Counted from the stretch's first letter, positions 1 to 14,400 are shown. The stretch is 64,000 nt of DNA from Calliopsis andreniformis (GCF_051401765.1 NW_027480601.1:310001-374000); one strand, 5' to 3'. Program-made: numbers and translations. The notes: generated by a model from the sequence alone, not told the origin.

Positions 1-55
1 AACCTCAATCCAGAATCCTCAATCCTGAATCCTCAATCTTCAGCCCTCAGTCCAC

Positions 56-69
56 AACAATCCGTTGTT
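56..69. repeat. Small inverted repeat in an island
   Basis: The arms AACAA and TTGTT surround TCCG. The same element is at 4088-4101 and, by the 12,217 shift, at 16305-16318. Most other islands carry the weaker form ACAA-TCAG-TTGT. Confidence 0.75.
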
Positions 70-869
70 AATCCTCAATCCTCAATAGAATATCCTCAAT
101 TCACAGTTTTCAATACTCAACACTCAATCTGCAATCTTCAAATCTCTATCCACAAACATCAATTTTCATCACTCAACCCTCAACACTCAGTCCTCAATTT
201 TCAATCCTCAATCCTCAATTCTCAATCTTCAATCCTCAATACTGAATCTTCATTCCTCAATCCTCAATCCTCAATCCTCAATTCTCAATCCTCAATCCTC
301 AATCCTCAATCTTCAATCCTCAATCCTCAATCCTCAATTCTCAATCCTCAATCCTCAGTCCTCAGTCCTCTAACCTGAATCCTCAACCCTCAGCCCTCAT
401 CCTCAATCCTCAATCCTTAATCCTCAATCCTCAATTCTCAATCCTCAATCCACAATCCTCAACCTTCAATCCGCAATACTCAGTCTTCAATGCTCAATCC
501 TCAATACTCAATCCTCAATACTCAATCCTCAATCGTCAATCTTCAGTCCTCAATCCTCAATTCTCAATCCTCAATCCTCAATCCTCAGACCTCAAACAGC
601 AATACTCAACCCTCAGTCCTCGTCCTCAATACACAACCATCAATACTCAATCGTCAATCTTCAATCTTCAATATTCAATCTTCAGTCATCAATCCTCAAT
701 CCTCGATCCCCAATCCTAAATCCTCAATATTCAAACAGCAATACCCAATCCTCAATCTTCAATCCGCAATCCTCAATCATCAATCCTCAATCCTCAATCC
801 TCAATCCTCAATCCTCAGACCTCAAACCTCAAACCTGAATCCCCAATCCTGAATCCTCAATCTTCAGAC

Positions 870-1020
870 CTCAGTCCTCAACAATCAGTTGTCAATTCAC
901 AATCCTCAATAGAAGATCATCAATTCACAGCTTTCAATACACAATACTCAATCTGCAATCTTCAAATCTCTATCCACAAACATCAATTCTCATCACTCAA
1001 CCCTCAACACTCAGTCCCCA
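870..1020 (+). repeat. Type example of the recurrent non-heptamer island
   Basis: Within this stretch the 7-mer is mostly lost. In order it shows CAACAATCAGTTGTC, AATAGAAGATCATCAATTC, ATACACAATACTC, CTGCAATCTTCAAATC, CTATCCACAAACATC and CAACACTCAGTCCCC. The landmark CCACAAACATCAA marks such islands. In the first 14.7 kb I find it, or a one-base variant, starting at 150, 974, 2107, 3756, 4182, 4908, 5774, 7264, 8277, 9087, 10163, 11356, 13783 and 14112. Spacing is irregular, from about 330 to 2,430 bases. Islands are far more alike in their odd positions than chance mutation of heptamers would give, so they were copied as units. Function is unknown. Confidence 0.85.
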
Positions 1021-1623
1021 ATCCTCAATATTCAATCCTCAATTCTCAATCTTCAATCCTACAATCCTCAACCTTCAATCCTCAATACTCAGTCTTCAAT
1101 GCTCAATCCTCAATCCTCAATCCTCAATCCTCAATATTCAACACACAACCCTCAACCATCAATCCTCAATACTCAACCATCAATCCTCAGTTCTCAATAC
1201 TCAATAGAATGTCCTGAATTCTCATGATTCAATACTCAATCATCAGTATTCAATAATCAAATCTCAATCCTCAAACATCAATACTCAACACTGAATCCTC
1301 AATACTCAGTCCTCTCTCTTCAATCCTCCATCCACAATCCTCAATCCTCAAGCGTCAATCCTCAATACTCAATACTCAGCCCTCAATTCTCAGTCCTCAA
1401 ACCTCAATCCGGAATCCTCAATCCTGAATCCTCAATCCTCAATCCTCAATCCCCAATCTTCAATCCTCAATACTCAATCACCAATCCTCAATCCTCAATC
1501 CTCAATCCTCAATCATCAATCCTCAATCATCAATCCTCAATCTTCAATACTCAATCCTCAATCCTCAATCCTCAATCCTCAATACTCAACCATCAATCCT
1601 CAATTCCCAATACTCAATAGAGT

Positions 1624-1641
1624 ATCCTGAATTCTCAGGAT
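1624..1641. repeat. Perfect hairpin, 7-base arms
   Basis: The arms ATCCTGA and TCAGGAT surround the loop ATTC; the centre contains GAATTC. It is flanked by AATAGAGT upstream and TCTATACTC downstream. Confidence 0.9.
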
Positions 1642-2466
1642 TCTATACTCAAACCTCAATCCTCAACCCTCAGTAATCAACCCTCAATCCTCAATTCTCA
1701 ATCCTCAATCTTCAGTCCTCAATCCTCAATCCTCAATCCTCAATCCTCAATCCTCAGTTTTCAGTCCTCAAACCTCAATCCTCAACCCTCAGACCTCATC
1801 CTCATTCCTCAATTCTCAATCCTCAATCCTCAGTCCTCAGTCCTCAAAGTTCTATCCTCAAACCTCAGCCCTCTTCGTCAATCCTCAATCCTCAATACTC
1901 AATCCTCAGCCTTCAATCCTCAATACTCAATCTTCAATCCTCAATCCTCAGTCCTCAAACCTCAATTCTGAATCCTCAGTCCTGAATCCTCAACCTTCAG
2001 CCCTCAGTCCTCAATAATCAGTTGTCAATCCTCAATCCTCAATAGAATATCGTCAATTCTCAGTTTTCAATACTCAATACTCAATCTGCAATCTTCAAAT
2101 CGCTATCCACAAACATCAATTCTGAATCCTCAATCCTCAATCTTCAATCCTCAATATTTAATCTTCAATCCTCAATTCTCAAACTTCAATCCTCAATACT
2201 GAATCTTCAATCCTCAATCCTCAATCCTCAATCCTCAATCTTCAATCCTCAATACACAATCTCAAATCCTCAACCCTCAATCCTCAATCCTTAATCCTCA
2301 ATCCTCAATCCTCAATCATCAATCCTCAATCTTCAATGCTCAATCCTCAATCTTCAATCCTCAATCCTCAGTCCTCAATCCTCAATCTTCAATCCTCAAT
2401 CCTCAGTCCTCAATCCTCAATCCTCAATTCTCAATCGTCAATCCTCAATACCCAATCCTCAATTTT

Positions 2467-5400
2467 CAATCCTCAATCCCCAATCATCAATCCTCAATTT
2501 TCAATCCTCAATCCTCAATCCTCAATCCTCAATCCTCAATCCTCAGTCCTCAATCTTCAATCCTCAATACTCAATCTTCTGTAATCAATCCTCAATTCTC
2601 AATCCTCAATACTCAATCCTCAATCGTCAATCCTCAATCCCCAATCCTCAATCTGCAATCCTCAATGCTCAATCCTCAATCCTCAATCTTCAATCCACAA
2701 TACTCAATGTTCAATCATCAATCCTCAATCCTCAATCCTCAATCCTCAATCCTCAATCCTCAATCTTCAATCATCAATACTCAGTCTTCAATCCTCAATC
2801 CTCAATCCTCAATCCTCAATCCTCATTCGTCAATAATCAATACCCAATCCTCAATCTTCAATCCTCAATCCTCAATCCTCAATCCTCAATTCTCAATCCT
2901 CAATCCTCAATCCTCAGACCTCAAACAGCAATACTCAACCCTCAGTCCTCGTCCTCAATACACAACCATCAATACTCAATCGTCAATCTTCAATCTTCAA
3001 TATTCAATCTTCAGTCCTCAATCCTCAATCCTCGATCCTCAATCCTAAATCCTCAATATTCAAACAGCAATACCCAATCCTCAATCTTCAATCCTCAATC
3101 CTCAATCCTCAGACCTCAAACATCAATACTCAACCCTCAGTCCTCGTCCTCAATCCACAACCCTCAATCCTCAATCCGCAGTCCTCAATCCTCAATCCTC
3201 AATCCTCAAACCTCAATCCTCAACCGTCAGTCCTCGTTCTCAATCCTCAAATATCAACCCTCAATCCTTAATCTTCAATCATCAATAATCAATCTTCAAT
3301 TCTCAATCCTCAACCCTCAATCCTCAATCCTCAATCCTCAATATTCAACACACAACCGTCAACCATCAATCATCAATACTCAACCATCAATACTCAATTC
3401 TCAATACTCAATAGAATATCCTGAATTCTCATGGTTCAATACTCAATCCACAAAATTCAATAATGAAATCTCAATACTCAAACATCAATTCTCAACACAC
3501 AATCCTCAATACTCAGTCCTCTCTGTTCAATCCTCCATCCTCAATCCTCAATCCTCAAGCGTCAATCCTCAATCCTCAATCCTCAACCCTCAATCCTCAG
3601 TCCTCAAACTTCAATCCGGAATCCTCAATCCTGAATCCTCAATCTTCACCCGTCAGTCGTCAGCAATCAATTGTCAATCATCAATCCTCAATAGAATATC
3701 CTCAATTCACAGCTTTCAATACTCAATCCCCATTCTTCAATCGTCAAATCTCAATCCACAAACATCAATTCTCATCACTCAACCCACAACACTCAGTCCT
3801 CAATCTTCAATCTTCAATCCTCAATCCTCAATCTTCAATCCTCAATACTCAATCTTCAATCCTCAATCCTCAATCCTCATTTCTCAATCCTCAATCCTCA
3901 GTCCTCAGTCCTCAAACCTCAATCCTCTACCCTCATCCCTCATCCTCAATCCTCAATCGACAATCCGCAATCCTGAATCTTCAATCCTCAATCCTCAATC
4001 CTCAATCCTCAATCCTCAATCCTCAGTCCTCAAACCTCAATCCAGAATCCTCAATCCTGAATCCTCAATCTTCAGCCCTCAGTCCACAACAATCCGTTGT
4101 TAATCCTCAATCCTCAATAGAATATCCTCAATTCACAGTTTTCAATACTCAACACTCAATCTGCAATCTTCAAATCTCTATCCACAAACATCAATTTTCA
4201 TCACTCAACCCTCAACACTCAGTCCTCAATTTTCAATCCTCAATCCTCAATTCTCAATCTTCAATCCTCAATACTGAATCTTCGTTCCTCAATCCTCAAT
4301 CCTCAATCCTCAATTCTCAATCCTCAATCCTCAATCCTCAATCTTCAATCCTCAATCCTCAATCCTCAATTCTCAATCCTCAATCCTCAGTCCTCAGTCC
4401 TCTAACCTGAATCCTCAACCCTCAGCCCTCATCCTCAATCCTCAATCCTTAATCCTCAATCCTCAATTCTCAATCCTCAATCCACAATCCTCAACCTTCA
4501 ATCCGCAATACTCAGTCTTCAATGCTCAATCCTCAATACTCAATCCTCAATACTCAATCCTCAATCGTCAATCTTCAGTCCTCAATCCTCAATTCTCAAT
4601 CCTCAATCCTCAATCCTCAGACCTCAAACAGCAATACTCAACCCTCAGTCCTCGTCCTCAATACACAACCATCAATACTCAATCGTCAATCTTCAATCTT
4701 CAATATTCAATCTTCAGTCATCAATCCTCAATCCTCAATCCTCAATCCTCAGACCTCAAACCTCAAACCTGAATCCCCAATCCTGAATCCTCAATCTTCA
4801 GACCTCAGTCCTCAACAATCAGTTGTCAATTCACAATCCTCAATAGAAGATCATCAATTCACAGTTTTCAATACACAATACTCAATCTGCAATCTTCAAA
4901 TCTCTATCCACAAACATCAATTCTCATCATTCAACCCTCAACACTCAGTCCCCAATCCTCAATCTTCAATCCTCAACCCTCAAACCGCAATCCTCAATAC
5001 TCAACCTTCAATACTCAATACTCAATCATCAATGCTCAAACTTCAATCCTCAATCCTCAATCCTCAATCCTCAATCCTCAATCATCAATCTTCAATCCTC
5101 AATACTCAATCTTCAATCCTCAATCCTCAATCCTCAATCCTCAATACACAATCCTCAATCCTCAACAGACAACCTTCAATCCTCAATACTCAATCTTCAA
5201 TCCTCAATCCTCAATCCTCAATCCTCAATCCTCAGTCCTCAATCCTCAATCCTCAATGCTCACTCCTCATTCTTCAATCCTCAATACCCTATCCTCAATC
5301 TTCAATCCTCAATCCTCAATCCTCAATTCTCAATCCTCAATCCTCAATCGTCAGAACTCAAACATCAATACTCAATCCTGAGTCCTCGTCCTCAATCCAC

Positions 5401-8400
5401 AACCCTCAATCCTCAATCCTCAATCTTCAATCCTCAATCCATAATCCTCAATCCTCAATCCTCAATCCTCAGTCCTCAATTCTCAATCCTCAATCCTCAG
5501 TCCTCAGGCCTCTAACCTGAATCCTCAACCCTCAGCCCTCATCCTCAATCCTCAATTCTCAATCCTTAATCCTCAGTCTTCAATCCTCAATACTCAATCT
5601 TCAATCCTCAGTCCTCAGTCCTCAAACCTCAATTCTGAATCCTCAATCCTGAATCCTCAATCTTCAGCCCTCAGTCCACAACGATCTGTTGTTAATCCTC
5701 AGTCCTCAATAGAATATCCTTAATTCACAGTTTTCATTCCTCAATACTCAATCTGCAATCTTCAAATCTCTATCCACAAACATCAATTCTCATCACTCAA
5801 CCCTCAACACTCAGTCCCCAATCCTCAATATTCAATCCTCAATTCTCAGCCCTCAATCCTACAATCCTCAAACCTGATTCCTCAATCTTCAATCCTCAAT
5901 ACCGAATCCTCAATCTTCAATCCTCAATCCTCAATCCTGAATTCTCAATCCTCAAACCTCAATTCACAGACTTCAAACATCAATACTCAACCCTCAGTCC
6001 TCGACCTCAATCGACAACCCTCAATCCTCAATCCTCAATTTTCAATCATTAATAATCAATCTTCAATCCTCAATCCTCGATCCTCAATCCTCAACCCTCA
6101 ATCCTCAATGGTCAGTCCTCAATACCGAATCCTCAAACTTCAATCCTCAATCCTCAATCTTCAATCCTCAATCTTAATCACCAATCCTCAATACTCAATC
6201 TTCAATCCTCAATCCTCAATCCTCAATCCTCAATCCTCAATCTTCAATTCTCAATACTCAATCTTCAATCCTCAATCCTCAATCCTCAATCCTCAGTCCT
6301 CAATCTTCAATCCTCAATACTCAATCTTCTGTAATCAATCCTCAATTCTCAATTCTCAAAACTCAATCCTCAATCGTCAATCCTCAATCCCCAATCCTCA
6401 ATCTTCTATCCTCAATCCTCAATCCTCAATCCTCAATACTCAATCTTCAATCCACAATACTCAATCTTCAATCCTCAATCCTCAATCCTCAATACTCAAT
6501 CCTCAATCCTCAATCCTCAACCTTCAATCCTCAATACTCAGTCTTCAATCCTACAATCCTCAACCTTCAATCCTCAATACTCAGTCTTCAATGCTCAATC
6601 CTCAATCCTCAATCCTCAATCCTCAATCCTCAATTCTCAATCCTCAATCCACAATCCTCAACCTTCAATCCTCAATACTCAGTCTTCAATGCTCAATCCT
6701 CAATCCTCAATCCTCAATACTCAATCCTCAACCGTCAATCTTCAATCCTCAATACTCAATCTTCAATCCTCAATCCTCAATCCTCAATCCTCAATCCTCA
6801 ATCCTCAATCGTCAATCTTCAATCCTCAATCCTCAACCCTCAATCGTCAGGCATCAATTCTCAATACTCAATCTTCAATCCTCTATCCTCAATCCTCATT
6901 CCTCAATGCTCATTCTTCAATCCTCAATACCTAATCCTCAATCTTCAATCCTCAATCCTCAATCCTCAACTCTCAATCCTCAATCCTCAGTCCTCAGTCC
7001 TCAAACCTCAATCCTCAACCCTCAGCCCTCATCCTCAATCCTCAATCCTCAATCTTCAATCCTCAATCCTCAACCCTCAACCCTCAGTAATCAATCCTCA
7101 ATCCTCAGTCCTCAAACCTCAATCCTGAATCCTGAATCCTGAATCCTCAATCTTCAGACATCAGACCTCAACTGTCAGACGTCAATCCACAATCCTCGAT
7201 AGAATATCATCAATTCACAGTTTTCAATACTCAATACTCAATCTGCAATCTTCAGACCTCTATCCCCAAACATCAATTCTCATCACTCAACCCTCAACAC
7301 TCAGTCCCCAATCCTCAATCTTCAATCCTCAATCCTCAATCCGCAATCCTCAATCCTCAATGTTCAATCCACAATACTCAATCTTCAATCCTCAATCCTC
7401 AATCCTCAATCCTCAATCCTCAATCCTCAATCGTCAATCTTCAATCCTCAATACTCAATCTTCTGTAATCAATCCTCAATTCTCAATCCTCAATACTCAA
7501 TCCTCAATCCTCAATCCTCAATCCTCAATCCTCAATCCTCAATCATCAAACCTCAATCTTCAATCCTCAGTCCCAAATCCTCAATCTTCATAACTCAATC
7601 CTCAATCCTCATTCTTCAATACTCAATACCCAATCCTCAATATTCAATCCTCAATCCTCAATCCTCAATTCTCAATCCTCAATCCTCAGTCCTCAATCTT
7701 CAATCCTCAATACTCAATCTTCTGTAATCAATCCTCAATTCTCAATCCTCAATACTCAATCCTCAATTCTCAATCCTCAATACTCAATCCTCAATCGTGA
7801 ATCCTCAATCCCCAATCCTCAATCTTCAATCCTCAATCCTCAATCACCAATCCTCAACCTCAATTATCAACACACAACCCTCAACCATCAATCCTCAATA
7901 CTCAACCATCAATCCTCAATTCTCAATACTCAATAGAATGTCCTGAATTCTCATGGTTTAATACTCATCCACAAAATTCAATAATCAACCCTCAGTCCTC
8001 AAACATCAATCCTCAACACTCTATCCTCAATACTCAGTCCTCTCTCTTCAATCCTCCATCCTCAATCCTCAATCCTCAAGCGTCAATCCTCAATCCGCAA
8101 TACTCAACCATCAATCCTCAGTCCTCAAACTTCAATCCGGAGTCCTCAATCCTGAATCCTCAACCTTCAGCCGACGGTCCCCAACAATTAACTGTCAATC
8201 CACAACCCTCAATAGAATATCCTCAATTCATAGTTCTCAATACTCAATCCCCATTCTACAATCTTCAAATCTCAATCCACAAACATCAATTATCGTCACT
8301 CAACCCGCAACACTCAGGCCCCAATACTCAATATTCAATCCTCAATCCTCAATCCTCAATCCACAATCCTCAACCTTCGATTCTCAATGCTCACTCTTCG

Positions 8401-11400
8401 ATGCTCATTCCTCAATCCTCAATCCTCAATCCTCAATCCTTAGACCTCAGACATCAATACTCAACCCTCAGTCCTCGTCCTCAATCCACAACCCTCAATC
8501 CTCAATCCTCAGTCCTCAATCCTCAATCCTCAATCCTCAAACCTCAATACTCAACCGTCAGTCCTCGTCCTCAATCCTCAAATATCAACCCTCAATCCTT
8601 AATCTTCAATCATCAATACTCAATCTACAATTCTCAATCCTCAATCCTCAATCCTCAATCCTCAATCCTCAATATTCAAGACACAACCGTCAACCATCAA
8701 TCCTCAATACTCAACCATCAATACTCAATTCTCAATACTCAATAGAGTATCCAGAATTCTCATGGTTCAATACTCAATCCACAAAATTCAATAATCAAAT
8801 CTCAATACTCAAACATCAATTCTCAACACTCAATCCTCAATACTCAGTCCTCTCTGTTCAATCCTCCATCCTCAATCCTCAATCCTCAAGCGTCAATCCT
8901 CAATCCTCAATCCTCAACCCTCAATCCTCAGTCCTCAAATTTCAATCCGGAATCCTCAATCCTGAATCCTCAATCTTCACCCGTCAGTCCTCAGCAATCA
9001 ATTGTCAATCATCAATCCTCAATAGAATATCCTCAATTCACAGCTTTCAATACTCAATCCCCATTCTTCAATCGTCAAATCTCAATCCACAAACATCAAT
9101 TCTCATCACTCAACCCACAACACTCAGTCCTCAATCTTCAATCTTCAATCCTCATTCCTCAATCTTCAATCCTCAATACTCAATCTTCAATCCTCAATCC
9201 TCAACTCTCAATCCTCAATACTCAATCCTCAAACCTCAATCCTCAATCCTCAGTCCCCAATCCTCATTCTTCAATCCTCAATACCCAATCCTCAATCTTC
9301 AATCCTCAATGCTCAATCCTCAATTCTCAATCCTCAATCCTCAATCCTCAGACCTCAAACGTCAATACTCAACCCTCAGTCCTCGTCCTCAATCCACAAC
9401 CCTCAATCCTCAATCCTCAGTCCTCAATGCTCACTCCTCATTCTTGAATCCTCAATACCCAATCCTCAATCTTCAATCCTCAATCCTCAATCCTCAATTC
9501 TCAATCCTCAATCCTCAATCCTCAATCCTCAATCCTCAATCCTCAATATTCAAGACACAACCGTCAACCATCAATCCTCAATACTCAACCATCAATACTC
9601 AATTCTCAATACTCAATAGAGTATCCAGAATTCTCATGGTTCAATACTCAATCCACAAAATTCAATAATCAAATCTCAATACTCAAACATCAATTCTCAA
9701 CACTCAATCCTCAATACTCAGTCCTCTCTGTTCAATCCTCCATCCTCAGTCCTCAATCCTCAAGCGTCAATCCTCAATCCTCAATCCTCAACCCTCAATC
9801 CTCAATTCTCAATACTCAATAGAATGTCCTGAATTCTCATGGTTTAATACTCATCCACAAAATTCAATAATCAAACCTCAGTCCTCAAACATCAATCCTC
9901 AACACTCTATCCTCAATACTCAGTCCTCTCTCTTCAATCCTCCATCCTCAATCCTCAATCCTCAAGCGTCAATCCTCAATCCGCAATACTCAACCATCAA
10001 TCCTCAGTCCTCAAACTTCAATCCGGAGTCCTCAATCCTGAATCCTCAACCTTCAGCCGACGGTCCCCAACAATTAACTGTCAATCCACAACCCTCAATA
10101 GAATATCCTCAATTCATAGTTCTCAATACTCAATCCCCATTCTACAATCTTCAAATCTCAATCCACAAACATCAATTATCGTCACTCAACCCGCAACACT
10201 CAGGCCCCAATACTCAATATTCAATCCTCAATCCTCAATCCTCAATCCACAATCCTCAACCTTCGATTCTCAATGCTCACTCTTCGATGCTCATTCCTCA
10301 ATCCTCAATCCTCAATACTCAATCCTCAATCCTCAATCCTTAGACCTCAGACATCAATACTCAACCCTCAGTCCTCGTCCTCAATCCACAACCCTCAATC
10401 CTCAATCCTCAGTCCTCAATCCTCAATCCTCAATCCTCAAACCTCAATCCTCAATCCTCAGTCCCCAATCCTCATTCTTCAATCCTCAATACCCAATCCT
10501 CAATCTTCAATCCTCAATGCTCAATCCTCAATTCTCAATCCTCAATCCTCAATCCTCAGACCTCAAACGTCAATACTCAACCCTCAGTCCTCGTCCTCAA
10601 TCCACAACCCTCAATCCTCAATCCTCAGTCCTCAATGCTCACTCCTCATTCTTGAATCCTCAATACCCAATCCTCAATCTTCAATCCTCAATCCTCAATC
10701 CTCAATTCTCAATCCTCAATCCTCAATCCTCAGAACTCAAACATCAATACTCAACCCTGAGTCCTCGTCCTCAATCCACAACCCTCAATCCTCAATCCTC
10801 AATCCTCAATCCTCAATCTTCAATCCTCAATACTCAGTCTTCAATCCTCAATCCTCAATCCTCAATCCTCAATCCTCATTCGTCAATAATCAATACCCAA
10901 TCCTCAATCTTCAATCCTCAATCCTCAATCCTCAATTCTCAATCCTCAATCCTCAATCCTCAGACCCCAAGCAGCAATACTCAACCCTCAGCCCTCGTCC
11001 TCAATACACAACCATCAATACTCAATCGTCAATCTTCAATCTTCAATATTCAATCTTCAGTCCTCAATCCTCAATCCTCGATCCTCAAACCTAAATCCTC
11101 AATATTCAAACAGCAATACCCAATCCTCAATCTTCAATCCGCAATCCTTCATCGTCAATCCTCAATCCTCAATCCTCAATCCTCAATCCTCAATCCTCAG
11201 TCCTCAAACCTCAAACCTGAATCCCCAACCCTGAATCCTCAATCTTCAGACCTCAGTCCTCAACAATCAGTTGTCAAATCACAATCCTCAATAGAAGATC
11301 ATCAATTCACAGTTTTCAATACACAATACTCAACCTGCAATCTTCAAATCTCTATCCACAAACATCAATTCCCATCATTCAACCCTCAACACTCAGTCCC

Positions 11401-14400
11401 CAATCCACAATCTTCAATCCTCAATCCTCAAACCGCAATCCTCAATACTCAATCTTCAATCCTCAATTCCCAATCCTCAATCTTCATTCCTCAATCCTCA
11501 ATCCTCAATTCTCAATCCTCAATCCTACAATTCTCAACCTTCAATCCTCAATACTCAGTCTTCAATCCTACAATCCTCAACCTTCAATCCTCAATACTCA
11601 GTCTTCAATGCTCAATCCTCAATCCTCAATCCTCAATCCTCAATCCTCAATTCTCAATCCTCAATCCACGATCCTCAACCTTCAATCCTCAATACTCAGT
11701 CTTCAATGCTCAATCCTCAATCCTCAATCCTCAATACTCAATCCTCAACCGTCAATCTTCAATCCTCAATACTCAATCTTCAATCCTCAATCCTCAATCC
11801 TCATTCCTCAATCCTCAATACCCAATCCTCAATCTTCAATACTCAATCCTCAATCCTCAATTCTCAATCCTCAATCCTCAATCCTCAGTCCTCTAACCTG
11901 AATCCTCAACCCTCAGCCCTCATCCTCAATCCTCAATCCTCAATCCTCAATCCTCAATTCTCAATCCTCAATCCACAATCCTCAACCTTCAATCCTCAAT
12001 ACTCAGTCTTCAATGCTCAATCCTCAATCCTCAATCCTCAATACTCAATCCTCAATCGTCAATCTTCAGTCCTCAATACACAACCTTCAATCCTCATTCT
12101 TCAATCCTCAATACCCAATCCTCAATCTTCAATCCTCAATCCTCAATCCTCAATTCTCAATCCTCAATCCTCAGTCCTCAATCTTCAATCCTCAATACTC
12201 AATCTTCTGTAATCAATCCTCAATTCTCAATCCTCAATACTCAATCCTCAATCGTCAATCCTCAATCCCCAATCCTCAATCTTCAATCCTCAATCCTCAA
12301 TCCTCAATCCTCAATCCTCAATCCTCAATCTTCAATCCTCAATACTCAATCTTCAATCCTCAATCCTCAGTCCTCAATCTTCAAACCTCAATGCTCAATT
12401 CTCAATCCTCAATCCTCAGTCCTCAATCCTCAATCCTCAATCCTCAAACCTGAATCCTCAATCCTCAATACTCAATCTTCAATGCTCAATCCTCAGTCCT
12501 CAATCTTCATTCCTCAATGCACAATACTCAATCCTCAATACTCAGTCCTCAATCCTCAATCCTCAATCCTCAAACCTCAATCCTCAATCCTCAAACCTGA
12601 TTCCTCAATCTTCAATCCTCAATACCGAATCCTCAATCTTCAATCCTCAATCCTCAATCCTGAATTCTCAATCCTCAAACCTCAATTCACAGACTTCAAA
12701 CATCAATACTCAACCCTCAGTCCTCGACCTCAATCGACAACACTCAATCCTCAATCCTCAATTTTCAATCATTAATAATCAATCTTCAATCCTCAATCCT
12801 CGATCCTCAATCCTCAACCCTCAATCCTCAATGTTCAGTCCTCAATACCGAATCCTCAAACTTCAATCCTCAATACTCAATCTTCAATCCTCAATCTTAA
12901 TCACCAATCCTCAATACTCAATCTTCAATCCTCAATCCTCAATCCTCAATCCTCAATCCTCAATCTTCAATTCTCAATACTCAATCTTCAATCCTCAATC
13001 CTCAATCCTCAATCCTCAGTCCTCAATCTTCAATCCTCAATACTCAATCTTCTGTAATCAATCCTCAATTCTCAATTCTCAAAACTCAATCCTCAATCGT
13101 CAATCCTCAATCCCCAATCCTCAATCTTCTATCCTCAATCCTCAATCCTCAATCCTCAATACTCAATCTTCAATCCACAATACTCAATCTTCAATCCTCA
13201 ATCCTCAATCCTCAATCCTCAATCCTCAATCCTCAATCCTCAATCTTCAATCCTCAATACTCAGTCTTCAATCCTCAATCCTCAATCCTCAATCCTCAAT
13301 CCTCATTCGTCAATAATCAATACCCAATCCTCAATCTTCAATCCTCAATCCTCAATCCTCAATTCTCAATCCTCAATCCTCAATCCTCAGACCTCAAACA
13401 GCAATACTCAACCCTCAGTCCTCGTTCTCAATACACAACCATCAATACTCAATCGTCAATCTTCAATCTTCAATATTCAATCTTCAGTCCTCAATCCTCA
13501 ATCCTCGATCATCAATCCTAAATCCTCAATATTCAAACAGCAATACCCAATCCTCAGTCTTCAATCCGCAATCCTCAATCATCAATCCTCAATCCTCAAT
13601 CCTCAATCCTCAATCCTCAATCCTCAGTCCTCAAACCTCAAACCTGAATCCCCAACCCTGAATCCTCAATCTTCAGACCTCAGTCCTCAACAATCAGTTG
13701 TCAATTCACAATCCTCAATAGAAGATCATCAATTCACAGTTTCCAATACACAATACTGAATCTGCAATCTTCAAATCTCTATCCACAAACATCAATACTC
13801 ATCATTCAACCCTCAACACTCAGTCCGCAATCCTCAATCTTCAATACTCAATCCTTAATCCTCAATCCTCGATCCACAATCTTCAATCCTCAATACTCAA
13901 TCTTCAATCCTCGATCCTCAATCCTCAATCTTCAATCCTCAATCCTCAATCCTCAGTCCTCAAACCTCAAACCTGAATCCCCAACCCTGAATCCTCAATC
14001 TTCAGACCTTAGTCCTCAACAATCAGTTGTCAATTCACAATCCTCAATAGAAGATCATCATTTCACAGCTTTCAATACTCAATACTCCAACTGCAATCAT
14101 CAAATCTCTATCCACAAACATCAATTCTCATCACTCAACACTCAACACTCAGTCCCCAATCCTCAATCTTCAATCCTCAATCCTCAAACCGCAATCCTCA
14201 ATACTCAATCTTCAATCCTCAATTCCCAATCCTCAGTCTTCATTCCTCAATCCTCAATCCTCAATTCTCAATCCTCAATCCTACAATCCTCAACCTTCAA
14301 TCCTCAATACTCAGTCTTCAATCCTACAATCCTCAACCTTCAATCCTCAATACTCAGTCTTCAATGCTCAATCCTCAATCCTCAATCCTCAATCCTCAAT

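Larger units (their letters stand above)
1..2466. repeat. Left-hand array segment assembled from pieces repeated elsewhere
   Basis: There is no gene here, only array. Bases 1 to about 705 match 4033 to about 4737 at a constant shift of 4032. After a 98-base (14-unit) length difference the match resumes at a shift of 3934; for example, the AGACCTCAAACC at 817 matches 4751. One substitution is A at 252 against G at 4284. From about 547 onward the segment also matches the block starting near 29756. Bases from about 1530 to 2285 match about 27100 to 27857 at a shift of 25572. Diverged islands lie around 60-200, 870-1020 and 2000-2120. Confidence 0.9.

Noticed and set aside
870..1020. Islands as transposon remnants with terminal inverted repeats
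   Set aside because: I could see no terminal inverted repeats, target-site duplications or coding remnant. The islands still resemble mutated heptamers in parts.
1624..1641. Rho-independent terminator at the hairpin sites
   Set aside because: No T run follows the stem, and there is no gene upstream.
10517..11896. The longest apparent gene, 459 codons, with its near-twin at 22734-24113
   Set aside because: It encodes only permutations of PQSSILN and island translations. Another + frame is open over the same bases, its start is one of many ATG variants of the heptamer unit, and no promoter, splice or ribosome signal is visible.
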